Origin: Vallitalea sp.
GTDB taxonomy: Bacteria > Bacillota > Clostridia > Lachnospirales > Vallitaleaceae
NCBI RefSeq assembly: GCF_025211055.1
Contig: NZ_JAOARO010000099.1
Coordinates: 1-64,000 of the forward strand
DNA length: 64,000 nt
Direction: 5' to 3'
Notes under the pieces: model-generated
Database searches by the model: none
Told to the model about the DNA's origin: nothing
What the model saw: only the letters and a program-made list of their open reading frames with translations
Part shown: positions 43,625-53,267 of the stretch, piece by piece
Position numbering within the stretch: the stretch's first letter is position 1
Layout: each line of letters starts with the position of its first letter
Program-made: the position numbers and the translations under genes

Positions 43625-44782
43625 ATGTTTGCAGTACTGAAAGTCAAAATTTTAGGATATAAGAATGATTCACCTATTCTTCTTAGTTTTATTGCTATGA
43701 TGCTAATATTCACTTATATATTTGGTGCATCTTTTTCCACAAAAAGTGTTAAGCCAACAGTCTATATTGTGGATAATGCAGAAAACAATATAAGTGAATT
43801 GTTGATAACTAAATTACAAGAGAGTAAAGTTCTAAAATTAAAAGAAGTGAAATATGATAAAGCAGTAGATAGCGTAAAAAGGTCAAAAGGGATTGGTGCT
43901 ATTGTTGTAGAAGAAGGTACACAAGGTATCAAACTATCTGTAATGAGTATAAATAAGACTAGAGATACAATAATGTTAAAACGCTTACTTTCAGGGATAT
44001 CAAATATATTTCAAAATGATATGAAACTTGCAGATATAACATACAAGTATCTTAATAAATCAGGAATAGCTGTAGAAAAGAATAAAATTCAAAAAGAAAT
44101 TATGGAGGAAATGGGAGAGCTAAGAGATAAAAAAGCATTTTATAAAACTAGTTCAGAATTCATTGATACTGATTTGTATAGTTATGATAATCTCAAGCAG
44201 GCTTTAGCAGGTTTTGCATTGTTCTTTTCCATGTTCTTGGTATTTTTTGGTATAGGGAATATAGTTGACGAGAAAAAGCACTATGTTTGGCAGCGACAGC
44301 TAGTATCTCCATTAAAAAACATTTCTATATTATCAGGAAATGTTATTGCAACATTTATAGCTGGTTTTGTTAATATATTAGTTATGGTGTATGGAGGTAA
44401 ATACTTATTTCATATAGATTGGGGAAAAAGCGATATTGGAGTACTTTTACTATTAGGAGCTTTTATATTTACAATTACATGTCTTGGACTGTTTATATCT
44501 TCATTTTTCAAGACGAGACAGCAATTATCATCTATAGTGCCTGTAATTACTGTTAGTACATCAATGCTAGGTGGCTGTATGTGGCCATTAGAAATAATAC
44601 AATCAAAAACATTACTGTTCATTGCTAATCTGACACCGCAAAAATGGGCTTTAGAGGGTATAAAGGACTTGATAATGTATGGGCATGGGATAGAATCCAT
44701 AGTTACACCTGTACTAGTATTATTATTGATGGGAATTATATATCTAGCATTGGGAATCAGATTTGTTAATGCTAGTAAATAA
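43625..44782 (+). CDS. ABC-2-type exporter permease, second of pair
   Basis: The ATG directly follows the stop of the first permease and has GGAGG upstream. The 385-residue protein has the same layout: an N-terminal helix (about 14-36), an external domain, and five or six C-terminal helices (about 185-380) with TRQQLSSIVPVITVSTSMLG and LTPQKWALEGIKDL, typical of ABC2_membrane_3. It is the last gene of the unit that starts with the ATPase or with the two-component system. Confidence 0.9.
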   Translation: MFAVLKVKILGYKNDSPILLSFIAMMLIFTYIFGASFSTKSVKPTVYIVDNAENNISELLITKLQESKVLKLKEVKYDKAVDSVKRSKGIGAIVVEEGTQGIKLSVMSINKTRDTIMLKRLLSGISNIFQNDMKLADITYKYLNKSGIAVEKNKIQKEIMEEMGELRDKKAFYKTSSEFIDTDLYSYDNLKQALAGFALFFSMFLVFFGIGNIVDEKKHYVWQRQLVSPLKNISILSGNVIATFIAGFVNILVMVYGGKYLFHIDWGKSDIGVLLLLGAFIFTITCLGLFISSFFKTRQQLSSIVPVITVSTSMLGGCMWPLEIIQSKTLLFIANLTPQKWALEGIKDLIMYGHGIESIVTPVLVLLLMGIIYLALGIRFVNASK

Positions 44783-44855
44783 ATATAGTATACTAATTAC
44801 AGTTGGTTACAATTAAATATACAATACTGTAGCATAAGTGGTTAAGGAGGACATA

Positions 44856-45653
44856 ATGAAACTAATATCTTGGAATGTTAATGGTATAAGAGCTTGTATT
44901 AAAAAGGGCTTCTTAGATTTTTTTAATGAAGTAGATGCAGATATTATGTGTTTACAAGAAACCAAAATATCTGAAGGACAAATTGAGCTAGATTTAGACG
45001 GATATTATCAATATTTTAATTATGCAGAGAAAAAAGGTTATTCAGGAACAGCTATTTTTTCTAAGATTCAACCTATATCTATTAAAAATGGAATAGGTAT
45101 TGAAGAACATGACCAAGAAGGACGAGTTATAACTGTTGAATACGATAACTTATATTTAGTTAATGTCTATACACCTAATTCTAAAAGAGGATTGCTTAGA
45201 CTTGATTATAGAATGCATTGGGAAGAAGATTTTAGAAACTATGTTAATGAACTTGATAAGATTAAGCCTGTTGTCATCTGTGGTGATTTGAATGTAGCCC
45301 ATAAAGAAATTGATATAAAGAATCCAAAATCCAATCAAAAGAATGCAGGATTCACTATTCAAGAAAGAACTAAGCTGACTAAACTACTAGATTCTGGCTT
45401 TGTAGATTCATATAGATTTTTCTATCCTGATAAAGAAGGAGCTTACAGTTGGTGGTCATATATGTATAATGCTAGACAGAATAATGTAGGATGGCGTTTA
45501 GACTACTTCACTGTTTCTAAAAAATTGGAAGATAAGTTGAAGAATGCAGATATCTTATCAGATGTATTAGGTTCAGATCACTGTCCTATTAAGTTAGAAC
45601 TTGATATTGAAGTTAATGAACCTACTATGAATGATATCAACATGATTCTATAG
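44856..45653 (+). CDS. xth: Exodeoxyribonuclease III (AP endonuclease)
   Basis: ATG 44856 follows AAGGAGG; the GTG at 44838 precedes the site. The 265-residue enzyme opens MKLISWNVNGIRACIKKGFL and has CLQETKISEG (metal-binding Glu), VNVYTPNSKRG, VICGDLNVAHKEID, and the closing LGSDHCPIKLEL with the catalytic Asp-His. It cuts at abasic sites in base-excision repair. The sequence is closest to the ExoA branch of Bacillota. Confidence 0.97.
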   Translation: MKLISWNVNGIRACIKKGFLDFFNEVDADIMCLQETKISEGQIELDLDGYYQYFNYAEKKGYSGTAIFSKIQPISIKNGIGIEEHDQEGRVITVEYDNLYLVNVYTPNSKRGLLRLDYRMHWEEDFRNYVNELDKIKPVVICGDLNVAHKEIDIKNPKSNQKNAGFTIQERTKLTKLLDSGFVDSYRFFYPDKEGAYSWWSYMYNARQNNVGWRLDYFTVSKKLEDKLKNADILSDVLGSDHCPIKLELDIEVNEPTMNDINMIL

Positions 45654-45799
45654 AACACTTTGTATTATCACAGAAAGGAATCTAATGACAATAGTAAAAA
45701 TTAATTAATTACTTATATTCTAGTGGATATAATATATAAATTATAGTAAAAATATATTGATTTAAGTAATAATTTACTATTACATATCTTTTAAAAAAG

Positions 45800-45828
45800 T
45801 TGAAAATATTGTAAAATTATGCTAAAAT
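45800..45828 (+). promoter_or_regulatory. Sigma-A-type promoter of the diguanylate cyclase gene
   Basis: TTGAAA (45800-45805) and TAAAAT (45823-45828) are separated by exactly 17 bases, 67 bases before the start codon. Confidence 0.55.
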
Positions 45829-45895
45829 TATACTAGTTATAATTAATTATGCCTAATCATAATAGTATATTAAGACTAGGTTAGGGGACGGTTAT

Positions 45896-47377
45896 ATGTG
45901 TAATAAATTAAGGTCTAACTTAGATTTAAAAATAATAATTAGAAGTCTTATAATAATTTTTACTGTATTTAGTATATCTTCCATATTTGTTTATAAGCAA
46001 ACCACTAAGAAGTTTCATACTAATACAACAAAGCAAATACATCTCAAATCTCAGCTTGTGAATAAAGATATCACAAATATATTTGAAAACAACAAGATAA
46101 TATCAGAAATCATTGAAACAGATGAAAATGTTAATAGATATCTATTGGAAGTAAAAAAAAGAGAAGATGTGAAAACAAATGTTTTATATCCAAAGGTTAT
46201 AAAAACATTTAAAAATATAATGAAATCACATGATGATATATATAGTATTTGGGTTGCTAATGAACAAGCAAACTTTTATTTAGATGCTATTGGAAATTCC
46301 AATAGCAGTTGTTATAATATCTACAAAAGACCTTGGAGAGAACAAGTTGCTAATTCAGATGAAGTTATATTAACAGATCCTTATATAGAATATGGTACTT
46401 GCATAGAGGTCATATCTCTAATTAAATCATTGAGACAAGATAATAAAATAATTGGTTATGTTGGCATAGATATAAAATTAGATCATATATTCACTATAAT
46501 GGAAGATTACATTGTAGGGAAAAAAGGTATGAATTTCCTAATAAATAAGAACTATGAATTTATATATTCATATGTAGGAGAAAATGATGAAGATATAGTA
46601 TTTAAAAATAAATTGATAGAACATGTTAAAACACTTGATAAAGATTGTAGAGATTATAGGAAGATAACTTACAAAAATAATAAATATTTTATTTATCACC
46701 ATATAATTGATCTCAATGGATGGGGAATAATACAATTAATTCCTGAAAACGATATTGATCAAGATATAAATGATTTCCTGAAAATCATGTTGATTATATT
46801 TAGTATTGCTGCTATATCTTTATTAATAATAATTATTTTTGAAGGAATAATGTATAAATTACGTGAAAATAGATTGAAAATACAAGCTAGAACAGATTCT
46901 TTGACAGGATCAATTAATAGAAGTTATTTTATGGAACTTTCAAAACAAGAATTTTGTCTTGCTAAAAAAGAAAATAGAAAGTTTAATCTACTGATGATAG
47001 ATATTGATTATTTCAAAAGTGTGAATGATAATTATGGACATCATATAGGGGACGTTGTATTAGAAAATATGGCACGACTAAGTGTTAGATTATTAGGTAA
47101 TAATAATGCTATATTTGGACGAGTTGGAGGAGAAGAATTTGCAGCTATAATAATGGATATAGATGAAAAGGAAGCTTTTATAGTTGCTGAAGATCTTAGA
47201 ACTAAGATTTCCAATATGGATATAAATACTGACAAAGGTAATATTAGCATCAATGTAAGTATAGGATTAACCAGTATGAAAAATAGTGATATACAGCTAA
47301 AAGAAATTCTAAAAAGAGCGGATAAAGCTATGTATGAAGCTAAGAAAAGTGGTAGGAACAAAGTTAAAATCAAATAA
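45896..47377 (+). CDS. Diguanylate cyclase with extracytoplasmic Cache-type sensor
   Basis: The 493-residue protein has a first helix (about 14-33), an external domain of about 250 residues with dCache-like features (VWVANEQANFYLDAIGN, RPWREQVANSDEVILTDPYI, GYVGIDIKL), a second helix (about 295-320) and a C-terminal GGDEF domain. The active site is GRVGGEEFAAIIMD, intact as GGEEF. The substrate-binding DSLTGSINRSYF and LLMIDIDYFKSVNDNYGHHI are also present. It should make cyclic di-GMP in response to an external small molecule. I see no product-inhibition RxxD just upstream of GGEEF. Confidence 0.95.
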   Translation: MCNKLRSNLDLKIIIRSLIIIFTVFSISSIFVYKQTTKKFHTNTTKQIHLKSQLVNKDITNIFENNKIISEIIETDENVNRYLLEVKKREDVKTNVLYPKVIKTFKNIMKSHDDIYSIWVANEQANFYLDAIGNSNSSCYNIYKRPWREQVANSDEVILTDPYIEYGTCIEVISLIKSLRQDNKIIGYVGIDIKLDHIFTIMEDYIVGKKGMNFLINKNYEFIYSYVGENDEDIVFKNKLIEHVKTLDKDCRDYRKITYKNNKYFIYHHIIDLNGWGIIQLIPENDIDQDINDFLKIMLIIFSIAAISLLIIIIFEGIMYKLRENRLKIQARTDSLTGSINRSYFMELSKQEFCLAKKENRKFNLLMIDIDYFKSVNDNYGHHIGDVVLENMARLSVRLLGNNNAIFGRVGGEEFAAIIMDIDEKEAFIVAEDLRTKISNMDINTDKGNISINVSIGLTSMKNSDIQLKEILKRADKAMYEAKKSGRNKVKIK

Positions 47378-47504
47378 AAGATGTATTATATATTGGATAA
47401 TTAAAAAACACATGATTCACAAATACATTTCACACGTTTTTCACATGGCTATACTATACTTTACTCATGAAACAAAAACAAAAAAAATAGATGGAGGAAT
47501 TAGT

Positions 47505-48716
47505 ATGAATATTAAAAAAGGATTATTAGCAGGAGCATTAGTAGCAACATTAGGAGTGACATCATTGGCTAGCGTATACGCAAAAGCTGACGTAAAGGAG
47601 TTGAATGATAACATAGCAATATGCACTATGGATGAAAATTATGTGTTTAACTTCAAAGAGTTTAGTAAAGAGTTTAAAGACAATATATCAAAGCAAGATT
47701 ACAAAAAAGCAGAAAAACTCTTTAATAAAGCTATTAAACTAGAAGATGATGCATATAAATATTGGGATGAATTATATAAACTTGATTTATTTGACACATC
47801 AATTGTAAATGATATTGAACCACTACCTTTTGAAAACATTGCTGAAATGTTCAAAAAAGATATAACAACTGAAATAAAAAATAAGGCTGAGAAGATATAT
47901 AGTAAAATAGTAAAGTTTGAAAAAGAAGGAAATTTTGATGAGGCAATAAAATTATGGGAAGAACTAGATTCATTAGATGTATATGATATAGAAGATTGTG
48001 TTGATATGGGGGTATCAACTATAGAAAATATGTCATTTGAAGAATTTTCAAAGAACTTTAAAAAAGATATAAAACCAGAAGATAAAAAGAAAGCTAAACA
48101 ATTATATGAAAAAGCAGTAAAACTAGAAAAAGAGAATAAAATTAACGATGCAATAAAAGTATGGGATCAATTATTTTCTTTAGATATATTTGATAAAACA
48201 GAAGATACTAATATGATTGTATCATCAATGGAAGTTGTGTCATTTGAAGAATTTGCAAAAGGCTTTAAAAAAGATTTAAGCCAAAAAGATAAAAAGAAAG
48301 CTAAACAATTATATGAAAAAGCATTAAAACTTGAACAAAATAATAAAATGGATGAGGCAATAAAAGTATGGGATCAATTATTTGAAATGAACCTTTTTGA
48401 TGGAATGGGAGATATTGAGTATATAGATGGAGGAAATGTTGAAGTTATAAGTGCAATTGATGGAGATATTGATATAATGAATAATGAAGATAATGATGTT
48501 GATATTAATTCAGAAGTAATGGATAATACAACATTAACATTTGATGAATTCTCAAAAGGATTCAAAAAAGGTCTAAAACCAGAGATTATCAAAAAAGCAA
48601 AAGAACTATTTGCAAAAGCAAATAGTAAAGAAAAAGAAGCTAGAGAAGTATGGGATGAAATCTATAAAATGAATATTTTTAAAGTATATACTGAGGAAGT
48701 AAATACTAAGAAGTAA
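47505..48716 (+). CDS. Secreted protein with five helical repeats of an unrecognised family
   Basis: ATG 47505 follows GGAGG; earlier in-frame codons lie in noncoding-like sequence. The 403-residue protein has a signal peptide (about 1-27, ending SVYA). Five repeats of 47-53 residues lie at about 50-97, 109-161, 178-230, 247-299 and 346-392. Each has F-x-E-F-x-K-x-F-K-K-D, then KKAKQLYEKAVKLEKENK and AIKVWDQLFSLDIFD. The second half of each resembles a TPR/Sel1 helix pair. Acidic linkers join them, the longest at about 300-345. No anchor is seen. The OmpR-type two-component system starts 99 bases downstream. Confidence 0.85.
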   Translation: MNIKKGLLAGALVATLGVTSLASVYAKADVKELNDNIAICTMDENYVFNFKEFSKEFKDNISKQDYKKAEKLFNKAIKLEDDAYKYWDELYKLDLFDTSIVNDIEPLPFENIAEMFKKDITTEIKNKAEKIYSKIVKFEKEGNFDEAIKLWEELDSLDVYDIEDCVDMGVSTIENMSFEEFSKNFKKDIKPEDKKKAKQLYEKAVKLEKENKINDAIKVWDQLFSLDIFDKTEDTNMIVSSMEVVSFEEFAKGFKKDLSQKDKKKAKQLYEKALKLEQNNKMDEAIKVWDQLFEMNLFDGMGDIEYIDGGNVEVISAIDGDIDIMNNEDNDVDINSEVMDNTTLTFDEFSKGFKKGLKPEIIKKAKELFAKANSKEKEAREVWDEIYKMNIFKVYTEEVNTKK

Positions 48717-48764
48717 TTTTAGAGTCAAAAATGTGAATATAACCGCCTATTATATTTATATAAA

Positions 48765-48795
48765 AAATGGTATACTTATTATAAGTATACCATTT
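48765..48795. promoter_or_regulatory. Perfect 31-bp palindrome before the OmpR-type regulator gene
   Basis: AAATGGTATACTTAT and its exact complement flank one central base. The near absence of a loop fits a DNA operator better than an RNA hairpin. It lies 20 bases before the regulator start and 48 bases after the repeat-protein gene. It may be an autoregulatory site, or a terminator of the upstream gene without T tract. Confidence 0.5.
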
Positions 48796-48815
48796 ACTAA
48801 TATAAGGAGTTTATT

Positions 48816-49499
48816 ATGAATAAAAATATTTTAGTTGTAGAAGATGATCAAAGAATGCTTGAAATCATATGTGATTATCTTGAAATAGATGGTTTTACGG
48901 TTTTTCAAGTGGATAATGGCATAAAAGCGATGAATGTATTTGAAAATAATAATATTGATTTAGTATTACTGGATATAATGATACCTGGACTTGATGGCTG
49001 GTCTGTGTGTAGAAGAATAAGAAAAAAATCAAATGTACTAATTATCATATTAAGTGCTCGTAGTGATGAAGATGACAAATTATTAGGATTTGAACTGGGA
49101 GCTGATGAATATGTTACAAAACCTTTCAGTCCAAAAGTATTAGTTGCAAGAGTTAAGACATTACTTAGTAGATTTAATGAAACTAATGGTGAACAGATTA
49201 AAAACAATATAATTTCTAGAAAAGAGATAGTTATAGATAAAGATGCTTATTCTACAAAAGTAAATGGAGAGGAAATCATATTTACAAGAAAGGAATATGA
49301 TTTGTTACTTCTTTTAATTGAAAATGAAGGAATAGTTTTAAGCAGAGATAAAATTATTAATCATATTTGGGGATATGATTATTATGGTGATGGACGAGTT
49401 GTGGATACAAATATCAAAACAATTAGAAAAAAACTTGGTCAAGCATCAAAATATATAAATACCGTTGTGGGTATAGGATATAAATTTGAGGTGGTTTGA
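48816..49499 (+). CDS. OmpR/PhoB-family response regulator
   Basis: The 227-residue protein has a receiver domain (ILVVEDDQRM, phospho-Asp in DLVLLDIMIPGLDGWSVCRR, Lys in EYVTKPFSPKVLVARV) and a winged-helix C-terminal domain (FTRKEYDLLLLLIENEG, NHIWGYDYYGDGRVVDTNIK, VVGIGYKFEV). AAGGAG precedes the ATG. Its stop is 2 bases before the kinase start, so the two are co-translated. The repeat protein upstream and its own promoter palindrome are candidate targets. Confidence 0.96.
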   Translation: MNKNILVVEDDQRMLEIICDYLEIDGFTVFQVDNGIKAMNVFENNNIDLVLLDIMIPGLDGWSVCRRIRKKSNVLIIILSARSDEDDKLLGFELGADEYVTKPFSPKVLVARVKTLLSRFNETNGEQIKNNIISRKEIVIDKDAYSTKVNGEEIIFTRKEYDLLLLLIENEGIVLSRDKIINHIWGYDYYGDGRVVDTNIKTIRKKLGQASKYINTVVGIGYKFEVV

Positions 49500-49501
49500 T
49501 A

Positions 49502-51313
49502 ATGAAGAAAATTAAAAAAAGCAAATCTATTGTATTTAAAATGTTCATTATAACATTTGTTTCTGTAATGAGTCTTATTACTATAATTTTTCTTGTGCAA
49601 AGCTTGTTTATTAATAAATACTATATTACAAAAAAAATAGATAACATAATAAATAATATTAATAGCTTCAGTAAACAATATAAACAAGAAAAATGGAATT
49701 ATGATGAACTTGCAAGGCAGATAAATAAATTTGAAGGAAATAACAATACTACTGTAACAGTTAATGGATTAAGCTATAGTGATATGCAATATGAAGAGTA
49801 CATCTTAACATTACAAATAGATAATAGTACTTATTATGATATTTATATTACTAAGGAAGATTTATTAAAAGCATTTGATGGAGAGATGCCTATTCAATAT
49901 CAAAAGTTTTATTTAGAAGCAGTAATCTATGATACAGAAATATTGACCCCTTATAAAATAAATAATTATCAGATGTATGATGTACTAGCAGAAGAAAATT
50001 ATACTTTGTTAAAAGGTGATGCTACTATTATAAACATTAGTAATGTGATGGATAATATCACGGATATACAAGTGGCAAACAATGTTGATTTCATTAATTT
50101 AATCGATATTGAAGATATGACTATACAGTATACCAAAAAAGATGATGTGTATTATCTAATTGATGACATGCCTTTTCTTAATGTAAAACAAGTTAATTAT
50201 GTTAAAATAATAGAGATGGATAACGGAAAAAAAACATATATTAATGTTACTTCTTCATTACAACCAGTTGGTGAGGTTATGAGTATATTAAGTGACTACT
50301 ATATTATATTCTATCTATTAGCAATTTTTATATCTTTGGCTATTGCATGGATATATTCAAGATCAATCTCTAATCCGTTATTAAAATTAACTAAAGTAGC
50401 AGATAAAATGGCAGGGATGGATTTTTCAGTAAGATCTACTCTTAATAGTGATGATGAATTAGGTATTTTGTCTAATAGTTTAAATATATTATCAACCAAT
50501 CTTGATGAAGCACTAACTGACGTGAAAGAAGCCAATAATCAACTGGTAATTGACATGGAAAAAGAAAAACAACAAGAAAAAGTCAGAAGAGAATTTGTTG
50601 CAAACATATCTCATGAACTAAAAACACCCCTCGGCATAATAAAGGGTTTTGCGGAAGGGATAAAAGACGGCATCAAGAAGGAAAAAACAGATTATTATCT
50701 AGAAGTCATCTTGGATGAGATAGAAAAAATGAATACTCTTATACTTGATATGCTTGAACTATCAAAATTTGAAACAGGCAAGATTGAAGATAAAGAGGAA
50801 TTTGACATTATAAAATTAATTAATAAAGCAGTTACTCTCTTAGAAATACCAATAAGCGATAAAAAACTGAAAATAGATATTAAAGGTGACTTTACAAATG
50901 TATATGGTGTCAAATTTCAGATAGACCAAGTAATAATGAATCTGATTTCTAATGCAGTAAAATATTGTACCAATAATACAACAATAATTATTACAGGCGA
51001 AATCATTGACAACACCAATTATATATATATCTATAATGAAGGCAACAGTCTTACTAAAGAAGAACTTGAAAGCATTTGGCTCAGATTCTATAAAATAGAT
51101 AAATCACATAATAGAGAAAGCGGAGGAACAGGACTAGGACTAGCAATCGTCAAAGCCATACTAGATGGCCACGGAAGCGACTACGGGGTTATCAACAAAC
51201 AAAACGGAGTAGAATTCTACTTCAACATAACAACTAATCCTACAAAAACCACAACCGTAATGGTTAATAATGTACGATTTAACACAGAGGAGAGAGAGTA
51301 TAGGGGAATATGA
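49502..51313 (+). CDS. Sensor histidine kinase (HAMP, HisKA, HATPase)
   Basis: ATG 49502 is 7 bases after GAGGTGG. The 603-residue protein has helices at about 14-37 and 263-284 flanking an external domain of about 225 residues. HAMP follows (SRSISNPLLKLTKVADKMAG), then HisKA with His in FVANISHELKTPLGIIKGFA, then HATPase with NLISNAVKYC and SGGTGLGLAIVKAILDGHGS. The last residues after FYFNIT are a poorly conserved tail. The final codons (EREYRGI) and stop are encoded by the left arm of the palindromic element at 51291-51395, so the original C-terminus may have been altered by insertion. Confidence 0.95.
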   Translation: MKKIKKSKSIVFKMFIITFVSVMSLITIIFLVQSLFINKYYITKKIDNIINNINSFSKQYKQEKWNYDELARQINKFEGNNNTTVTVNGLSYSDMQYEEYILTLQIDNSTYYDIYITKEDLLKAFDGEMPIQYQKFYLEAVIYDTEILTPYKINNYQMYDVLAEENYTLLKGDATIINISNVMDNITDIQVANNVDFINLIDIEDMTIQYTKKDDVYYLIDDMPFLNVKQVNYVKIIEMDNGKKTYINVTSSLQPVGEVMSILSDYYIIFYLLAIFISLAIAWIYSRSISNPLLKLTKVADKMAGMDFSVRSTLNSDDELGILSNSLNILSTNLDEALTDVKEANNQLVIDMEKEKQQEKVRREFVANISHELKTPLGIIKGFAEGIKDGIKKEKTDYYLEVILDEIEKMNTLILDMLELSKFETGKIEDKEEFDIIKLINKAVTLLEIPISDKKLKIDIKGDFTNVYGVKFQIDQVIMNLISNAVKYCTNNTTIIITGEIIDNTNYIYIYNEGNSLTKEELESIWLRFYKIDKSHNRESGGTGLGLAIVKAILDGHGSDYGVINKQNGVEFYFNITTNPTKTTTVMVNNVRFNTEEREYRGI

Positions 51314-51395
51314 AGCAGTGAGCCATGGACGGCGAACTCAGCCTTTTAAACACGGATGTTTAATTGGCTGACGAATATTCGCCTATACTCTCTCT
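51291..51395. repeat. Structured palindromic element, copy 2
   Basis: Outer arms 51291-51311 and 51375-51395 pair over 20 of 21 positions (core AGAGAGTATAGG). Hairpin 1 repeats TGAGCC-ATGGAC-GG-CGAA-CTCA exactly as in copy 1. Hairpin 2 has AGCC/GGCT where copy 1 has AGCT/AGCT, a compensatory change, and its loop is ACGGAT instead of ATGGAC. Two outer-stem pairs also changed on both sides. The left arm runs through the stop codon of the kinase gene, and the right arm ends 23 bases before the prfC stop codon on the other strand. It may also act as a terminator between these convergent genes. Confidence 0.8.
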
Positions 51396-51417
51396 GCGAC
51401 CATAAGCTATCAAAAAC

Positions 51418-53016
51418 TTAAGAATGCTCTTTTAACTCAATACCTTCATTTCTCTCCAATATATGCCTAATAGACCATTCATTCTGAAATAATAATACTG
51501 GTTGTTCATTCTTATTTACTACCAACATGGAATCCATTGTTAAAGATAAATCAGAAGTATCAATACCTTCATTAGCAATCCAACGTATATGCCTATAAGG
51601 TAACAGCTGCTTAGAAACTTCCACGCCATACTCATTCTTCAATCTGTATTCTAATACTTCAAATTGAAGCACACCAACTACACCGATAATAAGCTCTTCC
51701 ATCCCAATATTAGGACGTTTATACACCTGAATAGCTCCTTCTTCTGACAATTGGGTAATACCTTTCAAGAATTGTTTTCTCTTAAGAGAATTGGTTGTTG
51801 AAATTCTAGCAAAATGTTCAGGTGCAAATTGAGGTATATCTGCATATTCCAATTTTGAGCCATCTTCACATAATGTATCACCAATATTAAAGATACCAGG
51901 GTCATGTACACCTATTATATCACCAGGATATGCTGAATCAACTATAACTCTATCAGTAGCAACAAATTGCTGTGGTTGGGCCAGTTTAACTTTTTTGCCT
52001 TTCTGTACGTGATTAACCATCATTCCTTTATCAAATTTACCAGAACAGATACGGAGAAATGCAATTCTATCCCTATGAGCAGGATTCATATTAGCTTGAA
52101 TCTTAAATATAAAACCAGAAAAATTAGTTGCTTCAGGGTTAATATCACCTAGATTACTTGCACGTGCCTTTGGAGGTGTAGTAATATCTAAAAAGGATTT
52201 TAAGAAGGGTTCTACACCAAAGTTGGTAAGAGCACTACCAAAAAATACAGGTGTCAGATTACCATTCAAAACCTCTTCAAGACTAAAATTATCTCCTGCA
52301 ATATCTAATAATTCAATATCACTTTTTAATTGTTCATGTAAATCTTCTCCTAATAATTCAGTGAAATTTTCGTCTGATAAATCACCTATTATTGTTTCTG
52401 CAATAGATTGTCCATGATTACCATCATTGAAGACTTCAATTTGACTCTCATGTCTATTATATACACCTTTGAAGTTTTTACCAGAGCCAATAGGCCAGTT
52501 GATTGGACATGACCTGATACCTAATACATTTTCAATATCTTCCATTAAATCAAAAGGGTCTTTACCCATTCTATCCATTTTATTTATAAAGGTAAAAATA
52601 GGGATTCCTCTCATCTTACAGACTTGAAAAAGTTTTTTTGTCTGATCCTCAACACCCTTAGAACAGTCAATTACCATAACTGCACTATCAGCCGCCATTA
52701 GAGTTCTATAAGTATCTTCACTGAAATCTTGATGCCCAGGAGTATCAAGTATATTAATACAAAAGTCATCATATTCAAATTGAAGTACACTAGATGTAAC
52801 GGAGATACCTCTTTGTTTTTCTATTTCCATCCAATCCGAAACAGCATATTTGGCAGAACGTCTAGATTTTACTGAACCAGCAGAACGTATAGCTCCACCA
52901 TATAATAAGAATTTTTCTGTCAATGTAGTTTTACCAGCATCTGGATGTGATATTATTGCAAAAGTCCTTCTTCGCTTAACTTCTTTAATAAAACTTAACT
53001 TATCCTTTACCATCAT
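51418..53016 (-). CDS. prfC: Peptide chain release factor 3
   Basis: The 532-residue GTPase recycles RF1/RF2 after termination. G motifs: SHPDAGKTTLTEKFLLYGGA (G1), RGISVTSSVLQF (G2), ILDTPGHQDFSEDTYRTL (G3), INKMDR (G4). The overall length matches RF3 (about 530), not EF-G. The gene starts ATGATG; the second ATG (53013) has the better spacing to AAAGGAAG. It is a single-gene unit convergent with the kinase. Confidence 0.97.
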   Translation of the reverse strand: MMVKDKLSFIKEVKRRRTFAIISHPDAGKTTLTEKFLLYGGAIRSAGSVKSRRSAKYAVSDWMEIEKQRGISVTSSVLQFEYDDFCINILDTPGHQDFSEDTYRTLMAADSAVMVIDCSKGVEDQTKKLFQVCKMRGIPIFTFINKMDRMGKDPFDLMEDIENVLGIRSCPINWPIGSGKNFKGVYNRHESQIEVFNDGNHGQSIAETIIGDLSDENFTELLGEDLHEQLKSDIELLDIAGDNFSLEEVLNGNLTPVFFGSALTNFGVEPFLKSFLDITTPPKARASNLGDINPEATNFSGFIFKIQANMNPAHRDRIAFLRICSGKFDKGMMVNHVQKGKKVKLAQPQQFVATDRVIVDSAYPGDIIGVHDPGIFNIGDTLCEDGSKLEYADIPQFAPEHFARISTTNSLKRKQFLKGITQLSEEGAIQVYKRPNIGMEELIIGVVGVLQFEVLEYRLKNEYGVEVSKQLLPYRHIRWIANEGIDTSDLSLTMDSMLVVNKNEQPVLLFQNEWSIRHILERNEGIELKEHS

Positions 53017-53190
53017 AATCTTCCTTTATTAAAATATTTAGCCTACCTTTTCGTACGAGTCACTTTTCTTATAAAAAAAGTGTAGCAATATTGATGTTAT
53101 ACTTTTATTGCGTAACTGTCAATTATTATTTAAAAAAATTATTATAAAGCATAATTTTATTTAAAAAACAAGAAAATACTATGTAGTATG

Positions 53191-53218
53191 TTGCAAAAAT
53201 ATAAAAAAGTGATATAAT
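53191..53218 (+). promoter_or_regulatory. Promoter of the metal-responsive operon
   Basis: TTGCAA (53191-53196) and TATAAT (53213-53218) are separated by 16 bases. The ArsR-type operator begins 15 bases after the -10 box, where a bound repressor would block transcription. Confidence 0.6.
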
Positions 53219-53232
53219 ATTAATAAGTAAAC

Positions 53233-53252
53233 ATATGAACAATTATTCATAT
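53233..53252 (+). promoter_or_regulatory. SmtB/CzrA-type operator
   Basis: ATATGAACAATTATTCATAT is a near-perfect inverted repeat with 7-bp arms (ATATGAA/TTCATAT). It closely matches the 12-2-12 half-site pattern TGAACA-x-x-x-ATTCA known for SmtB and CzrA operators. It sits between the -10 box and the ribosome site of the ArsR-family gene. Confidence 0.7.
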
Positions 53253-53267
53253 ATAAGGAGATGAATT

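Noticed and set aside
47690..48680. Tandem DNA repeats
   Set aside because: The periodicity comes from the five protein repeats of the secreted protein; at DNA level they are diverged.
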